Positions 35,131 to 44,047 of a stretch of DNA of 64,000 bases are shown in pieces. This DNA comes from Anaerococcus murdochii (GTDB lineage: Bacteria > Bacillota > Clostridia > Tissierellales > Peptoniphilaceae): contig NZ_JAIPME010000002.1 in the NCBI RefSeq assembly GCF_019957155.1, positions 372,001 to 436,000 on the forward strand. Reading direction: 5' to 3'. The translations under genes were made by a program, and so were the position numbers. The notes under the pieces were generated by a model. It worked only from the letters and a program-made list of their open reading frames with translations, ran no database searches and was not told the DNA's origin. Every line of letters begins with the position of its first letter. Within the stretch, counting starts at the first letter, position 1.

Positions 35131-36106
35131 TTTCTTTCCTCTTTTTTTCTTCTTCTAATCTCAAATCGTTCTTTTCGTAAGCATCGATTATCCTTTGGAC
35201 AAGTGGATGACGGACAACGTCAATTGAGCTAAAGTTTATAAATTCAATGCCTGGGACATTTTTTAAAATCTGAGCAGCCGAAACAAGGCCAGATTTTCTG
35301 CCACGTGGCAAGTCGACCTGGGTCTTATCTCCTGTAATTATAGCCTTTGAGCCGTAGCCCAAACGGGTTAAGAACATCTTCATCTGTTCATAAGTTGTGT
35401 TTTGGGCCTCATCAAGAATTACAAAGGAATTATCAAGAGTCCTACCCCTCATATAGGCAAGGGGAGCAACTTCTATGATGCCCTTTTCAACTAGGGCCTG
35501 GTAGGTTTCAAAACCTAAGATTTCAAAAAGACCGTCATATAGGGGTCTTAGGTATGGATCTACCTTATCTTGCAAATCTCCCGGCAAGAAACCTAGGCTC
35601 TCGCCTGCTTCTACAGCTGGACGGGTGAGGATAATCCTGTTTACTTCGTTGTTTTTAAAGGCACGGACAGCCATAGCTACTGCCAAGTAGGTCTTACCTG
35701 TACCTGCAGGTCCTATTCCAAAAACCACGTCATTGGCCAAAATCTTTTCTATATAGGATTTTTGTCCCAAAGTCTTTGGCTTGATTGGTTTACCAGCTGC
35801 TGTTGTGACAATTACATGATCAAGGAGGGCCTTTACCACATCCTTGTTTTCCCTTTCAAGCATGTCTGCATCGTACTTTAGTCTTTGAAAATCAAGTTCC
35901 TCATCTCTCTTAAGCTCGGATAACAATTGAATTATAAGTTTCTTGGCAAGGTCAACATGACCTTCATCACCATTTATTTCTAGCATATTGTCCTTAAGCT
36001 TGAGTTTGACGTCAAATCTGTCTTCTATATATTTTCTATTTGAATCAAAATTGCCAAAGAGAGAAATAATTCTCTCTGGCGCTTCTATTTCTAAAAATTC
36101 TTTAAT
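35108..36106 (-). CDS. phoH: PhoH-like ATPase, apparent ATT start
   Basis: 332 aa if started at ATT 36106. P-loop GPAGTGKTYLAVA, Walker B FVILDEAQN, typical of PhoH/YbeZ, which binds RNA and partners YbeY. The first ATG in frame (35986) would drop about 40 conserved N-terminal residues (EFLEIEAPERIISLFGNFDS...). Upstream of that region no ATG, GTG or TTG exists before a stop, but AGGAG lies 6 bases before ATT. An ATT start is rare, but used for example by infC. Confidence 0.88.
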   Translation of the reverse strand: MKEFLEIEAPERIISLFGNFDSNRKYIEDRFDVKLKLKDNMLEINGDEGHVDLAKKLIIQLLSELKRDEELDFQRLKYDADMLERENKDVVKALLDHVIVTTAAGKPIKPKTLGQKSYIEKILANDVVFGIGPAGTGKTYLAVAMAVRAFKNNEVNRIILTRPAVEAGESLGFLPGDLQDKVDPYLRPLYDGLFEILGFETYQALVEKGIIEVAPLAYMRGRTLDNSFVILDEAQNTTYEQMKMFLTRLGYGSKAIITGDKTQVDLPRGRKSGLVSAAQILKNVPGIEFINFSSIDVVRHPLVQRIIDAYEKNDLRLEEEKKRKENESSDSQ

Positions 36107-36115
36107 ATTTATCTC

Positions 36116-36664
36116 CTAGCGTCTTTTGGAAACTGGCGGACCAAGGATTTCTGCCATGATAATGGCATCACTTAGCCTTTGTCTATTTTTATCTTTGGCC
36201 ATTTTTTCCCTAATTTTGTCTGTTTTTTCTTTTTGCTCAGCGTCTCTAAGCCTCATTAAGGCAGCATTGTCCCCTTCCTCACTCTTAGCCTTGATAGAGC
36301 CAGTCTGGCCATCATTAGATTTGATTGCCTCCAAGCTTTCCCTGGCTAAGCTGTCAATCTCTTTTTGTATTTGAGAGGACTTTTTAAATTTATCTGCGTG
36401 TTTATTTCTTAATTCCGCCTTGAGCCTCCTTTGGGCTTCAAGGTCTGGCTTTGCAGGTTCAGCAATTTCACCAAAATTCCTGTCCATATTTTCTACCAGA
36501 TCATTAAGGTAGCCGATTATGGATGGGTTTTTTCTTGCAGATTTTTTTGCCTTAAGAGGACTTGTGTCGATTTTTTTATAAAAATCTCCCATTTCACTTT
36601 CAGTCTTGATTTCTTCAACCAAGTCGTCTAGAAATGATAAAAAAGATTTATTCTTATTTGACAT
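36116..36664 (-). CDS. Hypothetical charged protein
   Basis: 182 aa, strongly charged, low in hydrophobics, probably mostly disordered or coiled ([40 protein letters not shown]). It lies between floA (11-base overlap with its 3' end) and phoH in the translationally coupled block. No family recognised. The conserved-looking [13 protein letters not shown] repeats an earlier FLDDLVEEI segment. Confidence 0.75.
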   Translation of the reverse strand: MSNKNKSFLSFLDDLVEEIKTESEMGDFYKKIDTSPLKAKKSARKNPSIIGYLNDLVENMDRNFGEIAEPAKPDLEAQRRLKAELRNKHADKFKKSSQIQKEIDSLARESLEAIKSNDGQTGSIKAKSEEGDNAALMRLRDAEQKEKTDKIREKMAKDKNRQRLSDAIIMAEILGPPVSKRR

Positions 36665-37598
36665 CTAAGTCAGCCTCATCGTTTGAGATTGACTGGCGCA
36701 TTTTTGTGTCGGCTTTGATATTTTGGAGGTTATAATAATCCATAACTCCAAGATTTCCTTCTTTGAAGGCTTGGGCGATGGCAAGTGGGATTTCGCTTTC
36801 TGCTTCCACAACCTTGGCCCTGTTTTCTTGTTCAAGAGCAATCGCTTGGGCACGTCTTTCTTCGGCCTTAGCTTGGGCGATATTCTTATCAGCCTCTGCC
36901 TGGTCTCTTTGAAGCTCAGCTCCTACGTTTCTTCCAACATCCACATCTGCTATATCGATTGATAAAATCTCAAAGGCTGTACCTGAATCAAGTCCCTTGT
37001 TTAATACAGTTTGAGAAATATTATCTGGATTTTCTAGTACTTCTGCGTGGGTTTCTGATGAACCAACTGTGGTTACAATACCTTCACCAACTCTGGCAAT
37101 GATGGTCTCTTCACCCGCACCACCAACTAGCCTTTCAATATTGGCCCTAACAGTGACTTTGGCAATTACCTTTACTTCTATACCATTTTTGGCAACTGCA
37201 GCTATAACTGGGGTGTTAATCACCTTTGGTGTTACAGAAACTTGGACAGCCTCAAATACGTTACGACCTGCAAGGTCAATGGCTGCGGCTTCTTCAAAAG
37301 AAAGGTCTATTTTTGCCCTTTCTGCTGCGATTAGTGCGTCAACAACTTGGTTGATATTACCACCTGCAAGGTAGTGGCTTTCAAGGTCGTTTGTTTCTAT
37401 GTGGATACCTGCTTGGTGGGATTTGATCATGGCGTTGACGATTTTTGATGGAGATAATCTCCTAAATCTCATTGCCACAAGGCTTGCCATGGAGATTTTA
37501 ACTCCTGAAAACCTCGCTGTAATCCAAAGTCCAACTGGTACCATTGTAAAAAATACTATGACTAATATAAAAATTAGTCCCATAATTATATATTCCAT
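36654..37598 (-). CDS. floA: Flotillin-like protein FloA
   Basis: 314 aa. One N-terminal membrane hairpin (~3-28), an SPFH-like region with [20 protein letters not shown] and [20 protein letters not shown], and a Glu/Ala coiled end ([20 protein letters not shown]). Scaffold of functional membrane microdomains. Its partner NfeD is encoded immediately upstream, sharing one base. Confidence 0.95.
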   Translation of the reverse strand: MEYIIMGLIFILVIVFFTMVPVGLWITARFSGVKISMASLVAMRFRRLSPSKIVNAMIKSHQAGIHIETNDLESHYLAGGNINQVVDALIAAERAKIDLSFEEAAAIDLAGRNVFEAVQVSVTPKVINTPVIAAVAKNGIEVKVIAKVTVRANIERLVGGAGEETIIARVGEGIVTTVGSSETHAEVLENPDNISQTVLNKGLDSGTAFEILSIDIADVDVGRNVGAELQRDQAEADKNIAQAKAEERRAQAIALEQENRAKVVEAESEIPLAIAQAFKEGNLGVMDYYNLQNIKADTKMRQSISNDEADLDVK

Positions 37599-38233
37599 TA
37601 CATCTCCTTTACTATAATGTGGCCATCTTTAACATCTATAACAGAAATCACCCTAGATTTTTCAATGAATTCTGCCCTGGCCATAGCGTCATAAATTTCT
37701 CCGTCAATTTCAATCCTGCCCGAAGGCCTAAGTATTGTCTTGCTAATTCCAACACTGCCTATAAGTTTACTCAAATCCTTATTCTTATAGACTTTATTTT
37801 TGTTTTTCTCCTTCACATCTAGGACGTAGGAATCAAACAAATTTGCCCTGAAGCCAAGCTTTACAAAAATTGTCATGGTAATGACAACTGCAAGGCCTGT
37901 GGCGATAATTACAAAAAATCCAATTTGGGGGTCTGTGAATGAATCCATCACCGAATAAGTCGTAAGGGCAAGGCCCGCCACACCTATTATTCCAAAGCTA
38001 GGAATAAAAAGCTCAAGGCTAAGAAGGGATATACCCACAATGAAGGTGATAACTGTGACATTGTCGGCTATATTATACTTGGCATTGGCCAGGTAAAAAT
38101 AGGCGAATAAAATCACAGAAAGACCCGCAAAGATTAGCTTTTTTTGGGTAAATAAGAGACATATCAAAGATATGACTGCGAGAATAAAACTTGTCGCAAT
38201 AATTAGGTCATTTCCTAGCATATTTTTCTCCAT
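37598..38233 (-). CDS. nfeD: NfeD-family membrane protein
   Basis: 211 aa. Four membrane spans in the first ~130 residues ([24 protein letters not shown] signature seen as [20 protein letters not shown]) and a C-terminal OB-fold ([20 protein letters not shown]). Acts with flotillin FloA. First gene of the core block; promoter at 38322-38350. Confidence 0.92.
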   Translation of the reverse strand: MEKNMLGNDLIIATSFILAVISLICLLFTQKKLIFAGLSVILFAYFYLANAKYNIADNVTVITFIVGISLLSLELFIPSFGIIGVAGLALTTYSVMDSFTDPQIGFFVIIATGLAVVITMTIFVKLGFRANLFDSYVLDVKEKNKNKVYKNKDLSKLIGSVGISKTILRPSGRIEIDGEIYDAMARAEFIEKSRVISVIDVKDGHIIVKEM

Positions 38234-38321
38234 TTCTTAAAGGCAAATCCTTATTTTTTGAAAATATTTATAAAAAATATTTCCTAAATTTAAGGATTAT
38301 AATATTAACTTCCTTATAATT

Positions 38322-38350
38322 ATTATCTAGTAAATGAGGTTAAAAATCAA
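38322..38350 (-). promoter_or_regulatory. Promoter of the nfeD-to-guaA block
   Basis: Minus strand TTGATT (38345-38350), 17 bp, GATAAT (38322-38327), about 90 bases before nfeD. Likely drives the long co-directional block at 26512-38233. Confidence 0.6.
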
Positions 38351-38421
38351 CATAAGAGGTCCACTTCTTCTTTTTGAAAAAAATGATTTTTTATCCTGCT
38401 TTAGAAAAATTTTTTACAAAA

Positions 38422-38446
38422 AAGGAGCCTAAGCTCCTTTAATTTT
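38422..38446 (-). terminator. Terminator of the ABC-2 exporter operon
   Basis: AAAGGAGC-CTAA-GCTCCTTT (38421-38440) directly after the permease stop, with flanking A/T runs. Confidence 0.75.
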
Positions 38447-39675
38447 TATTTTCTTTTCTTTTTCTTAGTGAAAAACGAAGATGCCGAATAATTTAAGATG
38501 TGTTTTTTATAAACCTTAGATGCTAGGATGTATGAAATATAGAGACTTCCTATTAAAATCATTATAGAAATCCCACCTTCCATGATCCCTGCATTTGCCT
38601 TTATCAACCTCAAAGGCATGAAAAATACGGAAATATATGGGATAAAGGATGCGATTTTTACAAATAAATTCACAGGGCGGTTCATAAAAATCATGGCTAC
38701 CATAAAGGCTGCTATGATTGTGACCATAAGAGGTGTTGCAACCTTGGATGCATCTTCTTGTTTGCTGGCAAGAGATCCTAGCATGGCGGCAATTATCATA
38801 TAGGCCAAAAGTGAGAGAATTATAAATACAAATATCTCTGCGATTATAATTAGGCTTCTCTGATCAAGGCTTAGGTCAATTTTTATCATATCTAAAAGGC
38901 CCTTAGATTTTGCGACAAAATAAGAAATAGCTCCTAAAATTATATACAAAATCGAATGGACGATTATGGCAAAGAGATTACCCAAAATTTTACCTGCAAA
39001 ATAGTCCTTGGCAGATACTGACGAAAAGATAAATTCAATCATCTTTGAACCTTTTTCTGTTGCTATATCAACGACTAGGATGTTTGAGTACATGATTAGC
39101 ATAAAATACATGAACATCAAAAGGATAAAATAGGAAGCATAGACCATGAGGCTCTTGCCCTTGTCGAGCTGGTTGATTTTGACATCTGCCTTGGTCGAAA
39201 AAATCCCAATTTGTTTTTCATTTAGGCCTGCATTTTTGATGTTAATAGCATTTTGTATCTCATTTGCAAGAAGGGGCAATTTTGAAAGAGCCTTACCGTC
39301 CATGGTTTTGGTCTCGATAGTAAGTTTTACCTGGCCCTTTGATTCAGAAATTTCCCCGTAAGACTCAATTTTTTCTGCCTTTAAGGCATCTTCTGCCGCA
39401 TCTTTTGAAACTAGTTTATATTCATTTTCCATTCCCTTAAAGAAAGGGCTAATATTTTCATCTGCCACTATTTGGTATTTATGACCGTCACTGCCAAGCT
39501 TGGCCTGATCTGACTTCGCTAGGAAATAATTAATCCCCACAGGTACTAGCATGACAAGGATTGGCACAAAAACCATGGCCCAAAAGGCAGGTGATTTTAT
39601 TTGTTTTTTGAAAGAGTCTAGGGCTACTATTAATTTTCTATTCATTTTCTTCCACCTTTCTGGCAAAGATTTCAT
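38446..39675 (-). CDS. ABC-2 permease (NatB-like)
   Basis: 409 aa. First membrane span at ~32-52, a large external domain to ~175, then five to six spans, the fold of NatB/ABC2_membrane_3 exporters. Includes SSVSAKDYFAGKILGNLFAI. Works with the ATPase encoded just upstream (overlap 38 bases; the true start may be the second ATG at 39645, MNRKLIVALDSFKKQ, preceded by AGAAA). The substrate could be sodium, drugs or peptides. Confidence 0.88.
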   Translation of the reverse strand: MKSLPERWKKMNRKLIVALDSFKKQIKSPAFWAMVFVPILVMLVPVGINYFLAKSDQAKLGSDGHKYQIVADENISPFFKGMENEYKLVSKDAAEDALKAEKIESYGEISESKGQVKLTIETKTMDGKALSKLPLLANEIQNAINIKNAGLNEKQIGIFSTKADVKINQLDKGKSLMVYASYFILLMFMYFMLIMYSNILVVDIATEKGSKMIEFIFSSVSAKDYFAGKILGNLFAIIVHSILYIILGAISYFVAKSKGLLDMIKIDLSLDQRSLIIIAEIFVFIILSLLAYMIIAAMLGSLASKQEDASKVATPLMVTIIAAFMVAMIFMNRPVNLFVKIASFIPYISVFFMPLRLIKANAGIMEGGISIMILIGSLYISYILASKVYKKHILNYSASSFFTKKKKRK

Positions 39676-40522
39676 TTAGGCTTGGTGGCTCTTGGCTAAA
39701 CATTTCAAGGTAGCCAAGTTTTTCTACAAGTTTATCAAAAATCCCCCTGCCATCTTCTTCCTTTTCAAGCCTTATTGTCCAAAGATTACCATCTCTCTTA
39801 ACATCATATTGAGGGAAAATCTCTGATAAATCCTCTTCTGTCCTGACTTTTACAAGAGCTTTTTCATAAGAATTTCTAATCTCATTTGGTGAACCCTTTA
39901 GGACAATTTTTCCATTCTTTAGCATGATGAGCCTGTCGCAAAGGTATTCTACATTTTCCATGTTGTGGGATGAGAAAATTATGGTTGTACCTTGATTGTT
40001 GATTTCCTTGATTATCCCCATCAATAGATTGGCATTGTAAGGATCTAACCCTGAAAAAGGCTCGTCTAAGATTAGAAATTCTGGCTTATAGATAAGGCTT
40101 GCCAAAAGTTGAACCTTTTGCTGGTTTCCCTTAGAAAGGGATTTTATTTTATCATCAAGACTTCCCTTGATTTCAAAACGGTCAAAGTAGGTTTGTAGGG
40201 TCTTTTCATCAAGGTTTCTCATTTGGTTGAGCCTTGCGAAAAATTTCACCTCTTCCCTAATAGTTTTCTTTGGTGAAAGCGAGCGTTCTTCTGGGAGAAA
40301 GCCGATTTTTTCTAGGGGAATATCTGCCATTGGCCTTCCTTCGTAAAGAATTTCCCCGTCAAAATGGTCGTAGAAATTCATCATAGAGCGAAAAAGTGTA
40401 GATTTGCCCGCCCCATTTTGGCCGATAACTCCAAAAAGCTCGCCTTTTTTAACATCAAAGCTCACATTATCGAGAGCCTTTAAATCTCCAAAATTTTTAG
40501 ATAAGTTTTTTATTTCAATCAT
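39638..40522 (-). CDS. ABC transporter ATP-binding protein (NatA-like)
   Basis: 294 aa from ATG 40522, preceded by GCAGGAGAAAAATC and overlapping the previous stop as ATGA. Walker A GQNGAGKST, signature SKGNQQKVQ, Walker B LLILDEPFSGLDP. Its C-terminal ~80 residues match the extension found in NatA-type exporters. Pairs with the permease at 38446. Confidence 0.92.
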   Translation of the reverse strand: MIEIKNLSKNFGDLKALDNVSFDVKKGELFGVIGQNGAGKSTLFRSMMNFYDHFDGEILYEGRPMADIPLEKIGFLPEERSLSPKKTIREEVKFFARLNQMRNLDEKTLQTYFDRFEIKGSLDDKIKSLSKGNQQKVQLLASLIYKPEFLILDEPFSGLDPYNANLLMGIIKEINNQGTTIIFSSHNMENVEYLCDRLIMLKNGKIVLKGSPNEIRNSYEKALVKVRTEEDLSEIFPQYDVKRDGNLWTIRLEKEEDGRGIFDKLVEKLGYLEMFSQEPPSLNEIFARKVEENE

Positions 40523-41241
40523 GATTTTTCTCCTGCAAAGCCATTTGTAAAAACTCCAACCAAACAAGGTATTAGAACAATAAGAGCTATTATTGGGCTT
40601 ATATTTTCATAAAGGGCTGAGCAAAATAAGATTATTATCATTACAAATTGGCACATAAGCATTCTCTTATAAGAAAGGTAGCCTTTTTTGTAATATTTAA
40701 GCTTATCTCTCTCATCAGATTCTGCCATGAATTTGCTATCAAAAAAGAAGTCAAAGATCTCGGTTTTTCTTTCTGGCTCAATTTTTCTTACAAGTTTATA
40801 AGTTAGATAAGACAGTATCGAGTTTATAGCTGTAAATACAAATAGAATTACAAGTATAATCAAAGTATTTTTTAATGGATTAGAACTTTTTTTCATTTCG
40901 TTATAAATAATTATTATAAGAGATAAAAGGCTGAATAATCCAGCATCTCTCATTGCATTAGCATAATCTATATACTTTGTTTCTATAAATCCATCTTCCC
41001 TCAGGCCATCTTCAACTTCTTTTTTTGCTTTTATATAAAAATGTAAACCTAAAACAGCGAATATACTACAAAGTCCTATAGTTAAAACCAAGATGTTTTG
41101 GCTTAAAAATCTAGAAAGAACTTCAATAAGCCCACCTATATTTAATTTATTAAAAATAAAACCTACTCCAAAACCAACTACCAATCCTAATCCAACCATA
41201 TAAAGTACGCTAGTTAGGAATGTTTTCTTATTTTTCTTCAT
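40519..41241 (-). CDS. Membrane protein of XRE-ABC operon
   Basis: 240 aa from ATG 41241, chosen for its GGAGGAAAGTG; an ATG at 41280 lies inside the regulator gene. Six hydrophobic segments (about residues 8-28, 40-62, 95-115, 125-145, 200-220, 220-238). DUF3169-like proteins have this layout next to XRE regulators and ABC exporters, but I only assert a membrane protein of unknown role. Its start lies within the regulator's last codons. Confidence 0.75.
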   Translation of the reverse strand: MKKNKKTFLTSVLYMVGLGLVVGFGVGFIFNKLNIGGLIEVLSRFLSQNILVLTIGLCSIFAVLGLHFYIKAKKEVEDGLREDGFIETKYIDYANAMRDAGLFSLLSLIIIIYNEMKKSSNPLKNTLIILVILFVFTAINSILSYLTYKLVRKIEPERKTEIFDFFFDSKFMAESDERDKLKYYKKGYLSYKRMLMCQFVMIIILFCSALYENISPIIALIVLIPCLVGVFTNGFAGEKS

Positions 41242-41443
41242 CACTTTCCTCCAAGCTAAAAATCTCATTAATATCCACACCTAGGACCATGGCGATTGTT
41301 AGGGCCACGGTCACAGATGGGTTGTAATCTCCTCTTTCTATTAGGCTTATGGTTTGGCGGCTGACTCCGACGAGCCCTCCAAGGTCTGCTTGGTTATATC
41401 CCGCCTTTTTTCTAAAGTCCGCCAAGTTATTTCTTAGTTCCAT
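41228..41443 (-). CDS. XRE-family regulator of the exporter operon
   Basis: 71 aa from ATG 41443 (AGGAGGGCGG before it). MELRNNLADFRKKAGYNQAD, VSRQTISLIERGDYNPSVTV and ALTIAMVLGVDINEIFSLEE are the compact YozG/XRE helix-turn-helix. First gene of a four-gene operon (regulator, membrane protein, ATPase, permease). It probably represses its own promoter through the two TGACAA dyads at 41465-41512. Confidence 0.88.
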   Translation of the reverse strand: MELRNNLADFRKKAGYNQADLGGLVGVSRQTISLIERGDYNPSVTVALTIAMVLGVDINEIFSLEESDEEK

Positions 41444-41464
41444 CCGCCCTCCTTTCAAAATAAT

Positions 41465-41513
41465 TGACAACCATTCTTGTCATTATTGTAACTCTGACAA
41501 CTTTATTTGTCAA
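41465..41513 (-). promoter_or_regulatory. Exporter-operon promoter with two operator dyads
   Basis: Minus strand TTGACA (41508-41513), 17 bp, TACAAT (41485-41490). Two perfect dyads TGACAA-N6-TTGTCA lie at 41465-41482 and 41495-41512, exactly 30 bp apart (three helical turns). One covers the -35, the other lies just downstream of the -10. Confidence 0.8.
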
Positions 41514-41592
41514 ATTGTTTTTCAAAACTTATAAGTTTCTAGGAAATTTCATTAAAATTCAAAGCAAGAACAAATAAATAAGCATTTTGAAA

Positions 41593-41687
41593 GCTTTGAT
41601 CAAAGCGACTTGGATTTTTTGCATATTCTATGCATAAAATGAAAATATTTACATTTTTTATGCATTTTTTCTTTTTTCCCATATAAT
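41593..41687 (+). promoter_or_regulatory. Upstream region of DUF554 gene with palindromes
   Basis: A perfect palindrome GCTTTGATCAAAGC (41593-41606), a larger dyad ATGCATAAAATG...CATTTTTTATGCAT (41630-41666) and a TATAAT (41682-41687). No convincing -35 is present, so an activator or the dyad may set promoter strength. Confidence 0.45.
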
Positions 41688-41717
41688 AAGAATAGATAAT
41701 AATTTAAGGAGAAAGTC

Positions 41718-42401
41718 ATGCTAGGTGCCGCTGTCAACGCTATTGCCGTTTTTCTATCTGGTCTTGTTGGTCTTAAACTTGCAAATTACATAGAGCCTTG
41801 CTATAAGGATGCAATTATGAAATTTTTGCCCCTTACCATTGTGGTTTTGGGTATAGAATCTGCCCTCAAAGGTGATGTCATAATCGTTCTTATTTCAATG
41901 ATTTTGGGAGTTATTATTGGAGAATACTTTGATCTGGAAGGAAAACTCAATAATTTTGCCAATATGCTCAAGGATAAATTTATAAAAGGCGAAGACAATG
42001 ATTTTGCGACAGGTTTTGTTTCTGGCACCCTAATTTTTTGCGTGGGCTCTTTGGGAATCCTTGGAGCTATCGAATCCGGAGTCAACGGGGACAACTCAAT
42101 TTTATACACTAAGGCCATCATAGATAGCCTTTCCTCAATCTTTTTATCAACAACCCTAGGGATTGGTGTTGCCTGCTCTGCTGGGGTAATCTTCCTCTAT
42201 GAGGGCCTTATAGCCTTACTTTCAGGATTTCTCGCTCCAATCCTCACACCAGAAATTTTGGCAAATATTTCTGGAGTTGGTGGAATCACAATCATTGCTG
42301 TGGGTCTCTCCATGCTTAATCTTGTGAAATTTAAGCTGGTAAATTCCTTGCCTGCAATTGTAATCCCTGTTATAATCGGATTAATTTTAAATTTATTTTA
42401 A
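41718..42401 (+). CDS. DUF554 membrane protein (YqgA/YdfK-like)
   Basis: 227 aa, about seven membrane spans. Typical segments are GAAVNAIAVFLSGLVGL, LGIESALKGD, ISMILGVIIGEYFDLEG and FCVGSLGILGAIESGVNGD. The function of this widespread family is unknown; a transport role is presumed. Single-gene unit on the + strand; its terminator has been split by the IS element that follows. Start ATG 41718 follows AAGGAGAAAGTC. Confidence 0.88.
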   Translation: MLGAAVNAIAVFLSGLVGLKLANYIEPCYKDAIMKFLPLTIVVLGIESALKGDVIIVLISMILGVIIGEYFDLEGKLNNFANMLKDKFIKGEDNDFATGFVSGTLIFCVGSLGILGAIESGVNGDNSILYTKAIIDSLSSIFLSTTLGIGVACSAGVIFLYEGLIALLSGFLAPILTPEILANISGVGGITIIAVGLSMLNLVKFKLVNSLPAIVIPVIIGLILNLF

Positions 42402-42520
42402 GAAAAACCCCATTACGGATTATTAAGGTGACCCCACAAAGTTGGACCTAATACCAGAGTTAGAACTAAACTAGCTCTGGTATTTCTTTGTTCTTTCCTA
42501 CCCCTAGGGGTAGGAAATTT

Positions 42521-43460
42521 TTATGCTGCATTTTTCTTTCTATATTCTATTGGTGATAAGTATCCTAATTTTTCTTTTATTCTTTCTTCGTTGTAATATT
42601 CTATGAAATCTTCTATTGTCTGTTTTAAGTGTTCGTATGAATAGAATTTTCTTCCGTAATATATTTCTTGTTTTAATATTCCAAAGAAGTTTTCCATTGG
42701 TGAGTTGTCTAAGCAGTTGCCTTTTCTTGACATAGATTGGGTGATGCCGTTTGTTTCAAGTCTTGATGTATATTTCTTTGTTTGATATGCCCAGCCTTGA
42801 TCTGAGTGGAATATTCTTTCTTCTTTACTTTTTTTAGTTACCTTTATTGCTTTGTCTAATGCTTTTAATATTGGTTCTATTGTTGGGTGTTTTGATATTT
42901 CATAGCTTAGTATTTCACTGTTGTACATATCTAGGTATGGGTTTAGATAGAGTTTCTTTATTTGGTATGTTCCTGTTTTATCTTTTTCTAAATACTTAAA
43001 TTCTGTTGTGTCTGTTGTTATTTTTGTGTATGGTTTTTCTACTTTGAAGTTTCTTTTTATTTTGTTGTCTGATATTTTTCCTACCTGTCCTTTGTAGGAT
43101 GAGTATTTTCTAGATTTTCGTGAATAGCTTTTTACTTGAAGTTTTAACTTTTGAACTAATCTTTGTACTTTCTTTTTGTTTATTATTAGTCCTGTTCTTT
43201 TTAACATAGCTGTTATTCTTCTGTAGCCATAGTTTGGATTGTCTTTTCTTATCTTAAGTATTTTCTTTTCTATTTCTATATCTTTATTTGGTTTATTTAA
43301 TCGTTTTTGCCAATACATGTATGTTGATTTGGCAATATTAAAGTATTTTAACAAGTCTTTTAGTTTGTATTTACTTCTTAAGACTTCAATTGTTTCAGCA
43401 ATTGTCTTATTTCTGTATCTGTCATTTGAGACAATTCTATCTTTTTTTTATTGCATCATT
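42521..43460 (-). CDS. IS3-family OrfB (DDE integrase), made by frameshift
   Basis: The frame is open from about 43460, inside the end of orfA, and runs to 42521 (about 310 codons; the first ATG is at 43354). DDE residues: D in TTDTTEFKY, D in HSDQGWAYQ, E in SPMENFFG. The rve core is complete and ends KLGYLSPIEYRKKNAA. As in other IS3 elements, it is probably made as an OrfAB fusion by -1 slippage on the A-rich AAAAAAAG near 43440-43450. Confidence 0.9.
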
Positions 43461-43970
43461 TTCTAGTTGGAGCCAATAGTTTTTTTCTTCTAATTTCTTT
43501 ATTTTTTCTTTTAGTTGTGCTTCATTTAAGGAATTATCTTCTTCGTTGGTTAATTGTGCTGATGATTCTGTTTTAGAGTCTTTTGATCTCTTTTGTGTCT
43601 TTGACATTTTTGAAGGTCTTCCTCTCTTTTTAGATTTCAGTCCTTCTATGCCTTTTTGTCTAAAGTCTATTACCCATCTTGCCATCATTGATGGATTGTT
43701 TATCTTTAATTCATTTGCTAGGCTTTGATAGGACATTTCTCCTGTTAAGTACAAGTTTACTACATTTAACTTAAATTCCAAAGTATATTGTGTATTTTCT
43801 CTTTTTACTTTTAGTCCTTCATAGCCTTGTGATTTGTATGCATTTACCCATCTTCTTATTACACTTTTATCCGGTATACAATATTTTTCTGATAAAGATC
43901 TATATGAGATATTGGATTCTAAATATTCTTTTACTACTTTCATTTTGAATTCTGTGCTATATTTTGCCAT
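43437..43970 (-). CDS. IS3-family OrfA (HTH)
   Basis: 177 aa with two helix-turn-helix modules (MAKYSTEFKMKVVKEYLESN and YTLEFKLNVVNLYLTGEMSY), the IS150-type arrangement, followed by a leucine-zipper-like helix. It binds the IS ends and supplies the N-terminus of the OrfAB transposase. A related fragment is at 1-82. Confidence 0.92.
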   Translation of the reverse strand: MAKYSTEFKMKVVKEYLESNISYRSLSEKYCIPDKSVIRRWVNAYKSQGYEGLKVKRENTQYTLEFKLNVVNLYLTGEMSYQSLANELKINNPSMMARWVIDFRQKGIEGLKSKKRGRPSKMSKTQKRSKDSKTESSAQLTNEEDNSLNEAQLKEKIKKLEEKNYWLQLENDAIKKR

Positions 43971-44047
43971 TAAAAAACTGACCTCCTTTAGTTAGTTTTT
44001 GGTCTAACTTTTGGGGGTCAGTTCATATTTCCGAAATGGGGTTATAT

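Larger units (their letters stand above)
42429..44020 (-). mobile_element. IS3-family (IS150-like) insertion sequence, complete
   Basis: About 1592 bp, bounded by imperfect inverted repeats TGACCCCACAAAGTTGGACC (42429) and, on the other strand, TGACCCCCAAAAGTTAGACC (44020). Contains overlapping orfA and orfB. No target duplication is apparent at the ends. Confidence 0.9.
42408..44046. terminator. Terminator hairpin split by an IS element
   Basis: AACCCCATT-CGGA on one flank (AACCCCATTACGGA, about 42406-42420) is complementary to TCCG-AATGGGGTT on the other (44030-44043). Without the IS the two arms would form a 13-bp stem between the convergent DUF554 and gdhA genes. Confidence 0.7.
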
